From the NCBI GenBank assembly GCA_030279155.1, contig CM059039.1:43827176-43891175 (forward strand): a stretch of 64,000 nt of DNA, in the 5' to 3' direction. Origin of the DNA: Forsythia viridissima (lineage: Eukaryota; Streptophyta; Magnoliopsida; Lamiales; Oleaceae). How positions within the stretch are numbered: the first letter of the stretch is position 1; the number at the start of each line of letters is the position of its first letter. The notes beneath the pieces are model-generated. The model ran no database searches. It saw only the letters and a list, made by a program, of their open reading frames with translations, and was not told the origin of the DNA. Positions 47,001 to 57,549 of the stretch are shown piece by piece. A program made the translations under genes and the position numbers.

Positions 47001-50000
47001 TATATAGAAAAATATAATTTTTTTCAGTTGGCTAATTGAATTAAAATGGGGTAATATAACATTTAATGGGTCGGGTTTGCTTTAAAAACAATAATTCATG
47101 CACCAAAAATTGTAATTTAGGCTTTGAAAATTGTAATTAGTTTTTTTTTTTTAAATAGAAATTGGTGTTTTAAATCATTTTAATGGTTTAAAAGTTATGG
47201 GCCAAGTTATATAAAAACAGCCACAAAATGTAATGCTTTGTAAATAGCAATTCATCTTGGAAATCAAAATTAATTCTTTAATCACTTTTATTGCCTTTTT
47301 TAATGTTGTGGGCCAGGTTTATTTTTTACAATTAGGTTTTCTTTCACTGCATCTTCCACTGCCCCTTCATCTTCTTCTTTCTTCTCTTCTACTGCCTCTT
47401 CATCTTCTTCTTTCTTCTTCCTACAACTTCGACATTCACCAAGGGTTTTCTCTTTCTTCTTCTTTCTTCTTCCTACAACTTCGACATCTACTAATGGCGA
47501 CTTTCCTATTCCGTATCCTCTTCAGATTTAAAGGATCCGAGCCGGATCCCATATCTGTACCCGTGTCGTGTCGTGTCGTGTCGTGTCGTGTCGACACAGG
47601 TACCTCCTCTATTTTGAAGAGTCCGAGCATCACAGCCCACAGTTCTAGTTCAAGAACCAAAACCGACCCGATCGGTTCCAGTTTCTAATTTTATTTTTTG
47701 AAAACCAGACCGGAACCTCCGGTTCCGGTTCCATTTCGGTTTCGGTTTCGGTTTCGGTTTCGGTTTCGATTCGGGAGATTCAATTTGGTTAAAATGCCCA
47801 CACCTAAGAAAGCTCAAGAAAGTAACCATATGGATTGGCATTGTCAATGAAAGTCAATCACGAGTTACATGTTGCAAATTAACAAATATTTACCATTATC
47901 AGATTTAAAATTTGCATGTCTTTTACTGGTGTTAAAATTTCTTAGACATGATTCAATACCCCACTCCTGCACCAACTCCCAAGCCCCAACCCCAAATAAA
48001 AGGTGGAAAAAATAAAATAATAAAGACCAGCAAAGAGAAACTAAAATAAATAAAATATGAGGGAGGATACAATAAAAGAGAGAGAAAATTGAAAAGCATA
48101 CAAGTTTGAAGAGCACAATAAGTGAAATGAGCAGATAAAACAAAAGATAGACAGAGATGATGTCATACCTAAAGGTGCTAAGAGCTTGTTCGATACAGAT
48201 TGTTTTCCAAAAATTGGGTTTTTTTGCGCACCTTTTTTTACTATTCAAACTTTATTATTTTGTAAAAAGTTTGAATAGTAAAAAAAAGTAGGCAAAAAAA
48301 TGGGTTTTATTTGGAAAAAATTGGAACCGAACAAGCCTAAGTGTGAAAAGGATTTCAATTATTTAGATTAGTTGCATAACTTCTACCAGCATTGTAAATT
48401 AGCCAGAGTGAAGGTGCTGAGTCTAATCACGAGCTAGCAGAAGTGTCTCAAAATGAAGATACTAATTTCTATGTGGACAATCAAGAAATGTTGGCTGGAA
48501 AATTTGTGTTTAAGACTCTGATTAAAAGCTACAGTGAAACCTTTCTTCCTACTCTATAGGTTTAAACTATATCATTAGTTAATAAACCTTTCATGATTTC
48601 TCAGCTGTCCAGTTTGAGTCCTTGAATTTAAATCTCTAGAGTTTTTTACTGTAGTCATCTTCTTCCTACCAAGCCACGTTGACATTGTCATTTGGCAAAA
48701 AAATCTCAACCAGTTACTTGATGATACATTATATCTCTTTCCATATTAGATATCCAGTTAAGCATATAACCTAGATATAGTTTTATTCAAATAATTTGAT
48801 GTGGTGGAAATATAATTGTGCACTAATTGAACATTTTGTTTGTGTTCTTTCAAAAAGTGACTGTTTATGTTTGCCAGTTATTGCATCAAAGGATAACTGA
48901 TGGAGTTGGATGCACGGTCGGTCACAACTTTTATTAATTTTATTTCCTTCTTTATGTTTATTTTATTTTAGTAAAAATAGGTTATTTCGTTATTATTAAT
49001 AGTTAGGGTTATTTTTGCCTTTTAGCTTATTAGGGTTTGGAGTCTATTAAAACATCTTGTTTTCCTATGATTTAACTCGGTGGTTTATGAATATTAATAA
49101 AAACATTGGAGATTGTTCTTCAATTATCCACCCAATCGTTAATTTGTGCGCGAATATGCGTTTATAATCCCTTATTTGTTCTTGTTTATGCTTCCGCCTT
49201 CATCAATAACCCTTTCATCTGGTAGAGACTAATATCCGGGGATTTGTTAGTCTAATCATTTAGTCATATTTATTCAAATCTCAGCTACTGCACTGATGTA
49301 TAATAGGCAATGTTGAGACCCCAGTTTGAGTCTGGGGAATGTTTTGACCTTTTCCAAGTTGGGAGCAAATGAGCTAGGATTGTTAGTAAGAAAAAAAAAA
49401 GAGAGATATCCTGAGACCTTTTCGGAATAAGCAAACCAATATTGATAGCATTGCATCAAGAATCTAGTTGCTTTTCTTGGCTTCAGAAAATTCGAATTTG
49501 TTTTGCAAGTAACACATAAACATTTTTCCCATCTTTGATTCATCAATTCCCTTTGATTATAACTTCTCTTGCTCAATGTTGATTCCTGGTGTTCCCCGTT
49601 AAAGAAAATCTTAATTTTCTGTGGATAACATCTTCTATGTGGCACAGGTCCCTGAGACACTACCAGATGAGGTGCTCACAAAGATGGGTGCACCTTCAAA
49701 GAGTGATGTGCCTATTATCACGCCCAGCGAACTTGCTGAGGCTGATGGCTTTGTATTTGGATTCCCCACAAGGTTTGGTATGATGGCTGCCCAATTCAAA
49801 GCATTTTTTGATGCAACCGGAGGCCTATGGAGAACACAGCAGCTTGCTGGAAAACCTGCTGGGATCTTTTACAGCACTGGATCTCAAGGTGGTGGGCAAG
49901 AAACTACAGCGTAAATCCCTGCTTGATGATCTTTTTACACAACTTGAAGTCGTCTTGGAATTTTGAAATCACAAACTGAAACAAATGTTAATCCGGGATT

Positions 50001-50240
50001 TATTGCAGGTTAACTGCTGTCACTCAGCTTGCTCACCATGGAATGCTCTTTGTGCCCATTGGATATACATTTGGAGCCGGCATGTTTGACATGGAGAAAG
50101 TAAAAGGTGGAAGTCCTTATGGTGCTGGAACCTACGCTGGTGATGGTTCAAGACAGCCATCTGAGCTTGAATTACAGCAAGCTTTCCACCAGGGGAAATA
50201 CATTGCCATAATCACCAAGAAACTGAAGGGAGCAGCCTAA
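44008..50240 (+). CDS. NAD(P)H:quinone oxidoreductase, FQR1-like flavodoxin-fold protein
   Basis: Exons 44008-44030, 45702-45795, 49648-49910 and 50009-50240 join to 612 nt, giving 203 aa, with GT-AG borders. The protein starts MAIKVYIVYYSMYGHVEKLA, which contains the FMN phosphate-binding loop of the flavodoxin/WrbA fold. It continues with 'FGFPTRFGMMAAQFKAF', 'FYSTGSQGGGQETT' and 'PIGYTFGAGMF', all hallmarks of FQR1. The enzyme performs two-electron reduction of quinones with NAD(P)H using FMN, protecting against semiquinone radicals; Arabidopsis FQR1 is auxin-induced. Length equals the family's usual 203-204. No signal peptide, so probably cytosolic or membrane-peripheral. Intron 1 is 1.67 kb. 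Intron 2 is 3.85 kb because of transposon insertions. Synteny suggests an At4g27270 counterpart. Confidence 0.95.
44031..45701 (+). other. Intron 1 of the quinone reductase gene
   Basis: Long leader-type intron right after a 23-nt coding exon; T-rich, no element recognised. Long first introns can enhance expression in plants, but nothing here proves it. Confidence 0.6.
46837..47635. mobile_element. Second element nested inside the intronic hAT, 799 bp
   Basis: Ends CTATGATGCTCAGAC and CTGTGATGCTCGGAC (reverse complement) match at 13 of 15. Target copies CCCACAGT lie at 46829-46836 and 47636-47643. Contains GGGTACG repeats on the left, a duplicated CT-rich segment (about 47391-47500) and a TGTCG run (47563-47592). 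Eight-base duplication suggests hAT, though the ends are unusual. Confidence 0.8.
47563..47592 (+). repeat. (GTGTC)n pentanucleotide microsatellite
   Basis: Five to six tandem copies of GTCGT/GTGTC units ending in GTCGACAC. Confidence 0.85.
48182..48337. mobile_element. Tourist-like MITE in intron 2, 156 bp
   Basis: Ends GAGCTTGTTCGAT and GGCTTGTTCGGT (reverse complement), flanked by TAA (48179-48181, 48338-48340). The centre is a perfect hairpin built on TTTACTATTCAAACTTT and its inverse. The remaining part of intron 2 (48340-49640) holds only an LTR-like AT-rich stretch near 48900-49210 that I could not delimit. Confidence 0.82.
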
Positions 50241-51463
50241 TCTCTCCCAGTTACAAATATATTGTTTGCTTTTCTCACAATAATTTCTTTTTCATTAAAA
50301 AATCTACATATTATTTTCTGATTGCATATGTAATTCTTGCTATGCTTCTGTCAATGTTAAAGGTTTGTCATTCCTTCAAATTTTAGTATTGTTAACATGA
50401 TTATCTGGATTAATTTTAAGCCAGTATTGCAATGTTATCCTGTTTGTGGCTTGTCTCTTGTGACACACATAGTTTAGTACTAAATCCTTGTTTCTTAATC
50501 ATTTCGAGGTCTAGCAGATTTTGTTCGTCAGTTAATTGGACTTGAGATGACTCAAAATGAATCCTATATGAAAGCATAATTTGAATATACAGTTTCATGA
50601 GATGGAAGCTACGCATAGAAATGTTTATTTTCTTGGACAACCAACAATTAGATACATGCTAGAAGTGTCAATCCGGTCGTGTTGGTCCATTCTGAGAGGC
50701 TTGTACCGGGCTACCCTTAGACAAGCATGACCATAATTTTTAGCATGTCTGGCTTTTGGAGGGCCTACATGCTTAAAATTCTGGGCTTGGCACGGTCACT
50801 GTTACACGGCCGAGCCATGACTGTGCCTAGGCAGCCTGACATATTTTGACACTTAAAAAGTAGGCTTGTGTTTTACTAAACTTGATGGGAGCGGATGAAA
50901 TTGTACAGAGGAGCTGGGAACGGAACAAGAATGAGATTTCGAAAGGAAATTTCAACTTGAAACAGGAAAATGTTACTCCTGCAACATGTACTTAGGAACT
51001 GGAAATTTCTTTTTTTTTTTTTTTTTTTTCAAATTTAATGTCATGTTGAAGATTTTTCATCAAATTGCTTTTTATACGAGGAATTAAAGAGTTTAATATC
51101 AAGAAAAAGAAGTTGAACATCAGAAGTATAATCGACTTGATCGATAATTATGTATTTTATACATTTGAGTGGGCAAATAGGCATTGTGTGATTATGTATT
51201 CAATCATAATTTTATCATCAGTGGGTTGATGTTACCTAAATATAATACAATTAAGATTTCTAACTTAATTTTGCTTAGCTGACGTCAATGCTTACATGAT
51301 AAGAACACATTCTATAGTTAAAGAACAATTTTTTTAACTTATTTGTTTTGTGTCAGTACTCTGTATCATTATTTTGCTTTATGAAGGGACTAATCAACTA
51401 AGAATTTTGTTTTTAAACCTTGGAGTTACTTTGGAATTTGGATTAAAAAAGCATTATATTTAA
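50241..51463. other. Intergenic region after the quinone reductase gene
   Basis: Contains a possible hAT remnant at about 50660-50873 with ends AAGTGTCAA / TTGACACTT but no matching 8-bp flanks, and a T-run (51010-51029). Confidence 0.4.
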
Positions 51464-51868
51464 GGGTTAATTACACTAATGGTCTTCATTCTTTCAAGTT
51501 TGTAATGATTTCATCCCCATTCTTTTTTTTTAGCAGATATCATCCTCATTCTTCTATTTATTCTCACAAAGGGTCCCCAAATCACTATTTTTCACTATTC
51601 TAATAATTCTATGACAATTTTACCCTTTGACTTAAATACATTAAAATAATAGGAAAACAAATACAATGAAAACATTGTAATTGTGCCCTTAACCTTTACA
51701 AAAGTACAAATAAATCCTAAACAATTTTATTTTATTTAAATTAGTGTTCTTTTCCACCCCCACCCACCCACCCGCCTACCTTAAAAATCTAATATTATTT
51801 CCAAATCAAGATTAAGAAAATCTGTAAATGAAAGTAAATAAATTTCCTAGAAATTGTCTGTTGTTTGG

Positions 51869-52057
51869 CTAAATTTTTAAAGAGTTCTGATATGGATTAC
51901 AGCTTGGCAGATTATCATGCCATTGATTGGGGTAGTTCCCACCACCAGCCTCGCTGCCATTTGCAGTTGCGCCGCCAGTAAAACTGTTCCGTATGTTGGA
52001 GGTTGTGGATGAGAAAGCGGTGATGTTGTTGATGAAGGTTTTAGGCCACGAACCCAA
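51869..52057 (-). pseudogene. Unidentified coding-like fragment inside the second MULE
   Basis: A 62-residue minus-strand frame (GSWPKTFINNITAF…, glycine- and serine-rich) that ends at a stop. It may be the end of a captured gene. I do not recognise the source. Confidence 0.3.
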
Positions 52058-52171
52058 AGGCCTGTGCTTAACCAGAATTTACTGAAATGGGAGAAAATAA
52101 TTATACACTTGGAATTATTGGAGCTGAGCTTGTCGTGCCTTTACAAATGGAAGATTTAGCACATCGCAAAG

Positions 52172-52600
52172 ATGGGAGAAAATAATTCTGCTTTTGTTGA
52201 TTTTGAGTTCCAGCTCGAAGATCTGGTCACTATGCTCCCCGCCGACGAGTTATTCTCTGACAGGAAGCTCATGCCATTACAGCGCTCTTCGATTCAGAAA
52301 TTGATGAGGTCAGTGACAACGACATCTGCATTTAGATCACTGGATACGCCCAAATTGCTAATGAGAAATGAGATTTCTCTTACAGATCCTTACTTATTTT
52401 CCTTCAAGGCTCCCAGGTGTTCAAGCTACTGGAAAGAGCTACTATACTTAAAAAAAACTCTACCAAAATAGCAATGCGAAGCAAGAAGATCAAAAGGCGG
52501 CCTCATCATCCCATCATAACAATAGTAAAAATGCCGCCAGAAGCTTGAAGCACTTTCTCCACCAGAAGACACGGTGGTGCCGGTGGTTTCCTCTGTCATT
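52172..52600 (+). pseudogene. DUF1645-like gene fragment captured by a MULE
   Basis: Plus-strand frame from ATG 52172 gives 99 residues: 'FEFQLEDLVTMLPADELFSD', 'LTDPYLFSFKAPRCSSYWKE' and then a stop. In other frames the homology goes on with 'SLKHFLHQ' near 52545. The pattern (acidic F-x-F start, 'ADELF', '…APRCSS.WKELL.LKK', '…KHFLH') matches plant DUF1645 proteins as I remember them. Stops and frame changes show it is non-functional. Confidence 0.55.
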
Positions 52601-53008
52601 GTTGGTGTGTGTGAGAGAGAGATATATGGTGGTGTATGTATATGTATATGTATATGTGGGGTGGGGTGGGGTGGGGTAAAACACGGGTGGAGTGATTTCT
52701 TTTAAGTTGGAGAAGAACACTAATTTGAATAAAATAAAATTGTTTAGGATTTATTTGTACTTTTGTAAAGGTTAAGGGTCCAATGCAATGTTTTTATTGT
52801 ATTTTTTTCTATTATTTTAATTTATTTAAGTCAAGGGGTAAAATTTTCATAGAATTATTAGAATAGTTAAAAATAGTGATTTGAGGACCCTCTGTGAGAA
52901 TAAATGGAAGAATGAGGATGATATCTGCTAAAAAAAAAAGAATGGGGATGAAATCATTACAAATCTGAAAGAATGGGGACCATTAGTGTAATTAACCCTT
53001 ATATTTAA

Positions 53009-53707
53009 TTAGTAAAATATCAATATCCATGCTGAAATAAAGCTTTTTTGGTCATATATGGATTTACATTCAATTAAATACTAATATAAATTATAAGTAC
53101 ATGTTTAATAGGTATTATTAAATCGTATTACGTAGTACAATAAATATGATTTTAATTTTTTAAAAATTAATGTCGATGCTATTTAATTCATAAGTGAATA
53201 TTATTATTCTTATGTAATTATGCAGATTAAATATTACAATAGCTATTGAACCAGCATGAAGTAGAGTGAAAAGTATGAGGTACTTTACTGCTTAGTCTAG
53301 ATTTTATGGAAGTTTTACGTTTCTATTTTCACTTAACTTTTTCAAAATATTATCTCATTCGTCACTCTATCACTTGCCATTTTGAGCACATCACTCGCAA
53401 TTAATTTTTGTGACGTGACATGCACAAACGTTGAAAGCATGTCACGTGTGAAAAATATATCTGTCAATAAATCTCTTAACTTTTAAAATGATAAGTGACT
53501 AAGTTTAGTGGCAATTCACAAAACTTTTAAAATTCAATAGCAATTGAGTAACACTTCGGAAAAATTCAGTGACAATTGAAAAAACTTTTAAAGTTTAATG
53601 ACATCTTAGAAACTCTGAGAAAATTAAAAAAATACTTGATTTCTTCACATTTATTTTCTCTCCTGTCTAAAGAAAATTAATTCAAAATATAGTCAATAAC
53701 ATCTGGT
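53009..53707. other. Intergenic spacer
   Basis: AT-rich, nothing recognised. Confidence 0.35.
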
Positions 53708-54060
53708 TTCAACCGTAAAAAAATAAATCTCATATTGGTTATATATCGAAATATTAACATGTATATAAAGGATTAGACTACTCCTCTTAATGAGGTTGAG
53801 ATTTTAAGATGAAACCCAAGTTTTAATATAGGACCAGAGCCTATTAATTTCTAACAAACAATTTTGTTCGTCTAAAAGTTCAAAACGGGCATTCGAATTC
53901 CAAAATTGTTGGATTCAAATGAACCACTATCTTGCAGGACATGTTAAGAGATATATAAATCTCAAATCGGTTATATACCGAAATATTAACTCGTATATAA
54001 AGACTTGGGATAATCCTCTTAATAGGGTTAACCTTTTAAGATGGAACCCAAGTCTTAATA
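53708..54060 (+). mobile_element. TRIM-like miniature LTR retrotransposon
   Basis: Two direct repeats of about 115 bp (53708-53830 and 53942-54060) share AATCTCA…TTGGTTATAT, CGAAATATTAAC…GTATATAAAG and ATTTTAAGATG-AACCCAAG. After the first copy comes TAGGACCAGAGCC (about 53833), a decayed tRNA-iMet primer-binding site. Between the repeats are only about 110 bp with no genes. The second copy begins TGTTAAGAG. This layout fits a TRIM; the left LTR end is uncertain. Confidence 0.65.
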
Positions 54061-55354
54061 TTGACCATCTTATTTGAAAATCAATTAATACTTAATAAAA
54101 GAAAGTTAAATCATTTACACCATTCGACTACCATCGTCTAAGTGACCGAATACACGAGTTTTTAAGTGGTCCCAACATAGTTAAATTCTGTTTTATAATT
54201 CTCTATGTTTTCCTTTCAAAAATTGTTTTTGAAACTTTTTCCTTTACAAAAATTGATTCCAAACTTTTTATAAGAATTGATAACACGTCCGAACAATTGT
54301 TTAAAACTTCAGCAAACTTTTTTAGAAGTAATTGTTTATCGTGGCTAATCATGATTATTCCAAGAAGAGATATATATACTTTCTTTTTGTACTCATTTAT
54401 GCTTCTAAGTAAAGTCTCTCTAATGTGACTCAATAAATTAAATTGAAAGAACCATTATTCAATATACAATCGTGATGATTGACACGCAAGACTCGTTATT
54501 TTCGAATCATCTTAAAGTTTGTAATTAGTAAAATTGTTAGAGCATATTTGGTATAAATCTTTCAAGAATTATTGTAAAAGTTTAGAAAGGGCCGGGGACC
54601 ATATAATTCATTCAAAGAAAAAAGAAAAAAAGAAAAAGAAATGAAGATATGAAGCAAATTCCATTTACCTTCCAATGGAAGCACTTCAAAGTGACCATTC
54701 GATGGAAAGCACAAAGGCATAATTGATAGCTACTACTCATAACCCTTTCTTACTTAAGATAGAATATATGTTAAAATCAATAAAAGAGGGAGTGACAAAA
54801 GGGGCCAGCTTCTTCTGAGACTTCCACTAACATATATTTATATATTTATATTCCAGACATATAAACAATTGAAAAGTGAGAAATCCAATCAAATGATCTT
54901 GTTCTGGAATTCAATTATTCCTTTTAAACTAAAGTTAATTGCCAGCTTTATATATGCAATATAACAACAGATACAGGCCTGCTGAAAAAGCTTCTTTATC
55001 CTTTTCCTTTCTGATAATTAATTAATTAATTAATGTTTTCTAATCTAATCTCTAACCAAACATTAATCATAATTTATCAATTATTACAAGACTATATTTG
55101 AATACAATGGTCCCTAATAGTAGCCAAAGCTGCATCATTTTGCCTGTAGCAGCTGGCCCAACACTACTCTTCTATCTTTTAATGGGGGCATATACTTTTT
55201 CCTTTTTCCTTGAGCTTTTTTTTTTTTTTTTTTTAAAGTACAAAGTCAGGAGGTCCACAGTTTTCCTATCTTCTCAATATTTCCTATACTTTTGCTAGCT
55301 AGGGTTTGAAATAAAATTTTGTTCCATGCCTGACTTGTGTTGTTGTGCTTTCTT
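54061..55354. other. Region downstream of the bHLH gene
   Basis: AT-rich; includes a TTAA-type run at 55017-55034 and a T-run (55219-55235). It should hold the 3' UTR of the bHLH gene. Confidence 0.4.
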
Positions 55355-57348
55355 TTATCTGAATGTTCCTCCGAATGTAGGTGCACAAAAATCAACCATT
55401 GTTTCGTGAGTAACCGGATAAGTGCTGGAAACCGGTACTAAACATAGCCCTCGACTTCTAAGATCTTGTCGCGGTCCTTGATCAGGAACCTTTGATTTAT
55501 CAGATTTCTGAAAAAAAATTAAGATTTTCAAGTCTTAATACTTATAATATATGACATTAAATATGATTAAGAAATTAATTAACAAACAATTTTTTGTACC
55601 TGCAAGGGTTGTATTGGAGTTCCACTTTTCATGTATGGGGTACTTAAGACCTGACATTATACACAAGAACAAATATTAGTACAAATTAATACTTGATTTT
55701 ATTTATGAGCTCATTAATTCTATTGCGAAAAATTCTATGATTCTATGAGACTTACGCCGACTTGTTCATGTAGAAATTTTATGTATTCGATAGCTTCAGA
55801 AAGTACCGAGGCCGTATCAGTCTGAGAAATCGGATTTCATACAAGAAAAATTTCTATTAATAATTGGAGAAAATTTAAAGGGATTACTCGAATCCACTTC
55901 TGGGAAAAGTGAAGAAAATTTTCGGAATTGTTAACATATACCTTTCCAAAAGGTGAAACTAATTGTTGAAGTGCAGTGATTCTGTCTCCCATCTTCTCTT
56001 TTCTCACCTAATCAAGAACAAAGCTATCTTCTCGTTAATTGTTATATGAATTAAGAAAATCTAGGGAGCTAATCAAAACTTCAACTTTTTCTCAAAGTGA
56101 AAGTTTTAATAAATTTATAATTGTGCTGTGCATACCTTAAAAGCTGGCAAAGGTGATGGCGTTTCATTCCGGGGTCTTTTATTTGTTGCTTGAGTGCTAG
56201 TTTTTTTTGCTGTTGTACCCAAATCTCGAACTTCTGATGTATTCTTTTGGAAAAACATAAACACAAATTTTTACTATCTTTTAATCAAGAATAAGGAAAC
56301 CCTAGATATTTACAGGAAAACTTTACAACATTTTATTACCTTCGGGTTTTCATCCATGGCCGGCGTAGGAAGTGGTGGTGGCAAGGACGAGAAGAAGCTT
56401 GGTCGAACTTCATCGGCTACGGATGCATTCCAGAACGGAGTTTTATTGGTGAAATGTATATTAGCAGGAGGCTGTTTTGGAGGTACCGTAGTTCTTAAGA
56501 ACGTCTGAGGAAATTTATTCCAAGAATGTGTCCATTCACTGTTCGATCCATAGTTCATTGGATACGGATAATTCATGGGTCGGTTTTCATAAGTCGAATG
56601 CTGCGGCGGATTTTCAGATAGTAGGAGGCCGTATGCAGCCGAATCCATCGGAAAACTGGTGGCTAAACCCTGCTGGGATGTAATTGTACTGCTTTCACCG
56701 GAGCTATCTTTAGAACTAAACTGCGGTTGATCTAACGAAAAAACCCTGTTGATTTGCTTATATTCATTCACATTAGAATCCTCAGAACTTCCAGAGTATA
56801 TCTTCTCCCTCCAATGATCTTGAGAAGATGCTGTCCCAGTTTCTTGCTGAAAATTGCTATTTGAACTCAAATCTTCTTGAAGCATAGAACGAAAACTGCT
56901 CTCAGCTTTTTCACCATGACTGTGCAACAAATAGAAAATATTTCATTCATGCAAGAAAAAAAATACTAAAAAAGTAAAAATTAAACTGAAATTAATAAAT
57001 TATTACTAATTGGAAGACCTACAATAAGGACTGGTTCCAATCCATGGCTTGAGAAGATAGGCCTAAAGGCATCATATGCATGTTGGGATCGGGTAATAAG
57101 CCGCCACCGGAAGATTGATCGTGCCCTTGCAACTTTTGGGAATCTTGGAACACCATGGAGTTACCGGAAACTGTCCCGGTATCCATGGAAGACCTTGCCT
57201 TGTCGTCCACCATTTCTGTCGTCCATCCAAAGCTTGCTATGTTATTTAAAGTTGTAGAAATCGAAGATTTTTGTGCTGATCCACTTTCAAATCTGTTTCT
57301 TGAGGTATCCCACCAGTTTCCACTTCCTAGCTGAAATTCATCTGCCAT
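55355..57348 (-). CDS. Atypical bHLH transcription factor, bHLH112/bHLH123-like
   Basis: Seven exons (complement): 57348-57023, 56919-56340, about 56243-56136, 56007-55942, 55821-55756, 55650-55600 and 55507-55355. They give about 449 aa, near the length of Arabidopsis bHLH123. The N-terminus (MADEFQLGSGNWWD) and 'LGLSSQAMDWNQ' are family signatures. The middle is serine/glutamine-rich. The HLH spans exons 3-5: 'PLPAFKVRKEKMGDRITALQ', 'QLVSPFGKTDTASVL' and 'EAIEYIKFLHEQV'. The basic region lacks the His-Glu-Arg pattern of classical E-box binders, which defines this atypical subgroup; bHLH112 was reported to bind GCG-box and E-box sites in stress genes. Nuclear transcription regulator; targets here are unknown. 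All splice sites are GT-AG and phase 0 after exon 2. Confidence 0.92.
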
Positions 57349-57541
57349 GGCTGTGTCTGAAAATTGAACTCCTTTTTCAGTTTTAGAACTAAAAGTAGGG
57401 GCCGGTTCTCTCTTTTCTTGATTCAGATGCTTATTCCTTGCAAAGCTGCCTCTCTTCTTAATTATGTTTTTCTGTGGTTTGGCAAGAAATTTTTATTTTT
57501 TTCCATCAAAACTGAAATTAAACCGATTTGCTGCATCTTAG

Positions 57542-57549
57542 TATTTATA
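57542..57549 (-). promoter_or_regulatory. TATA box of the bHLH gene
   Basis: TATAAATA on the minus strand about 195 bp upstream of the ATG at 57348, leaving room for a longer 5' UTR. Confidence 0.45.

Larger units (their letters stand above)
46128..47806. mobile_element. hAT element in intron 2, 1.68 kb
   Basis: A perfect 8-bp duplication, AGAAAGCT, lies at 46120-46127 and 47807-47814. Ends TAGACCTGGGCGT and TAGGTGTGGGCAT (reverse complement). The subterminal region near the right end has a repeated GGTTTC motif (47738-47768) and GGTTCCGG words, inverted relative to CGGAACC-like words on the left. No transposase. It contains another element (46837-47635). Confidence 0.87.
51464..52998. mobile_element. 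Pack-MULE with DUF1645-like gene fragment, 1.5 kb
   Basis: Terminal inverted repeats of about 300 bp (51464-51770 and 52690-52998) start GGGTTAATTACACTAATGGT on both arms. Identical flanks TTATATTTAA (51454-51463, 52999-53008) are 9-10 bp, as in Mutator elements. The arms are well conserved compared with the other MULE in the window. The interior carries gene fragments rather than a transposase. Confidence 0.92.

Noticed and set aside
47257..47688. 143-residue open frame rich in Leu, Ser and Pro
   Set aside because: It is the CT-rich duplicated interior of the nested transposon and crosses a microsatellite; no domain is visible.
48900..49210. Possible solo LTR in intron 2 of the quinone reductase gene
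   Set aside because: The style is LTR-like, but no TG...CA ends with matching 5-bp flanks were found.
50660..50873. Possible hAT element with AAGTGTCAA ends
   Set aside because: No matching 8-bp flanks could be found, so it is mentioned only within the intergenic entry.
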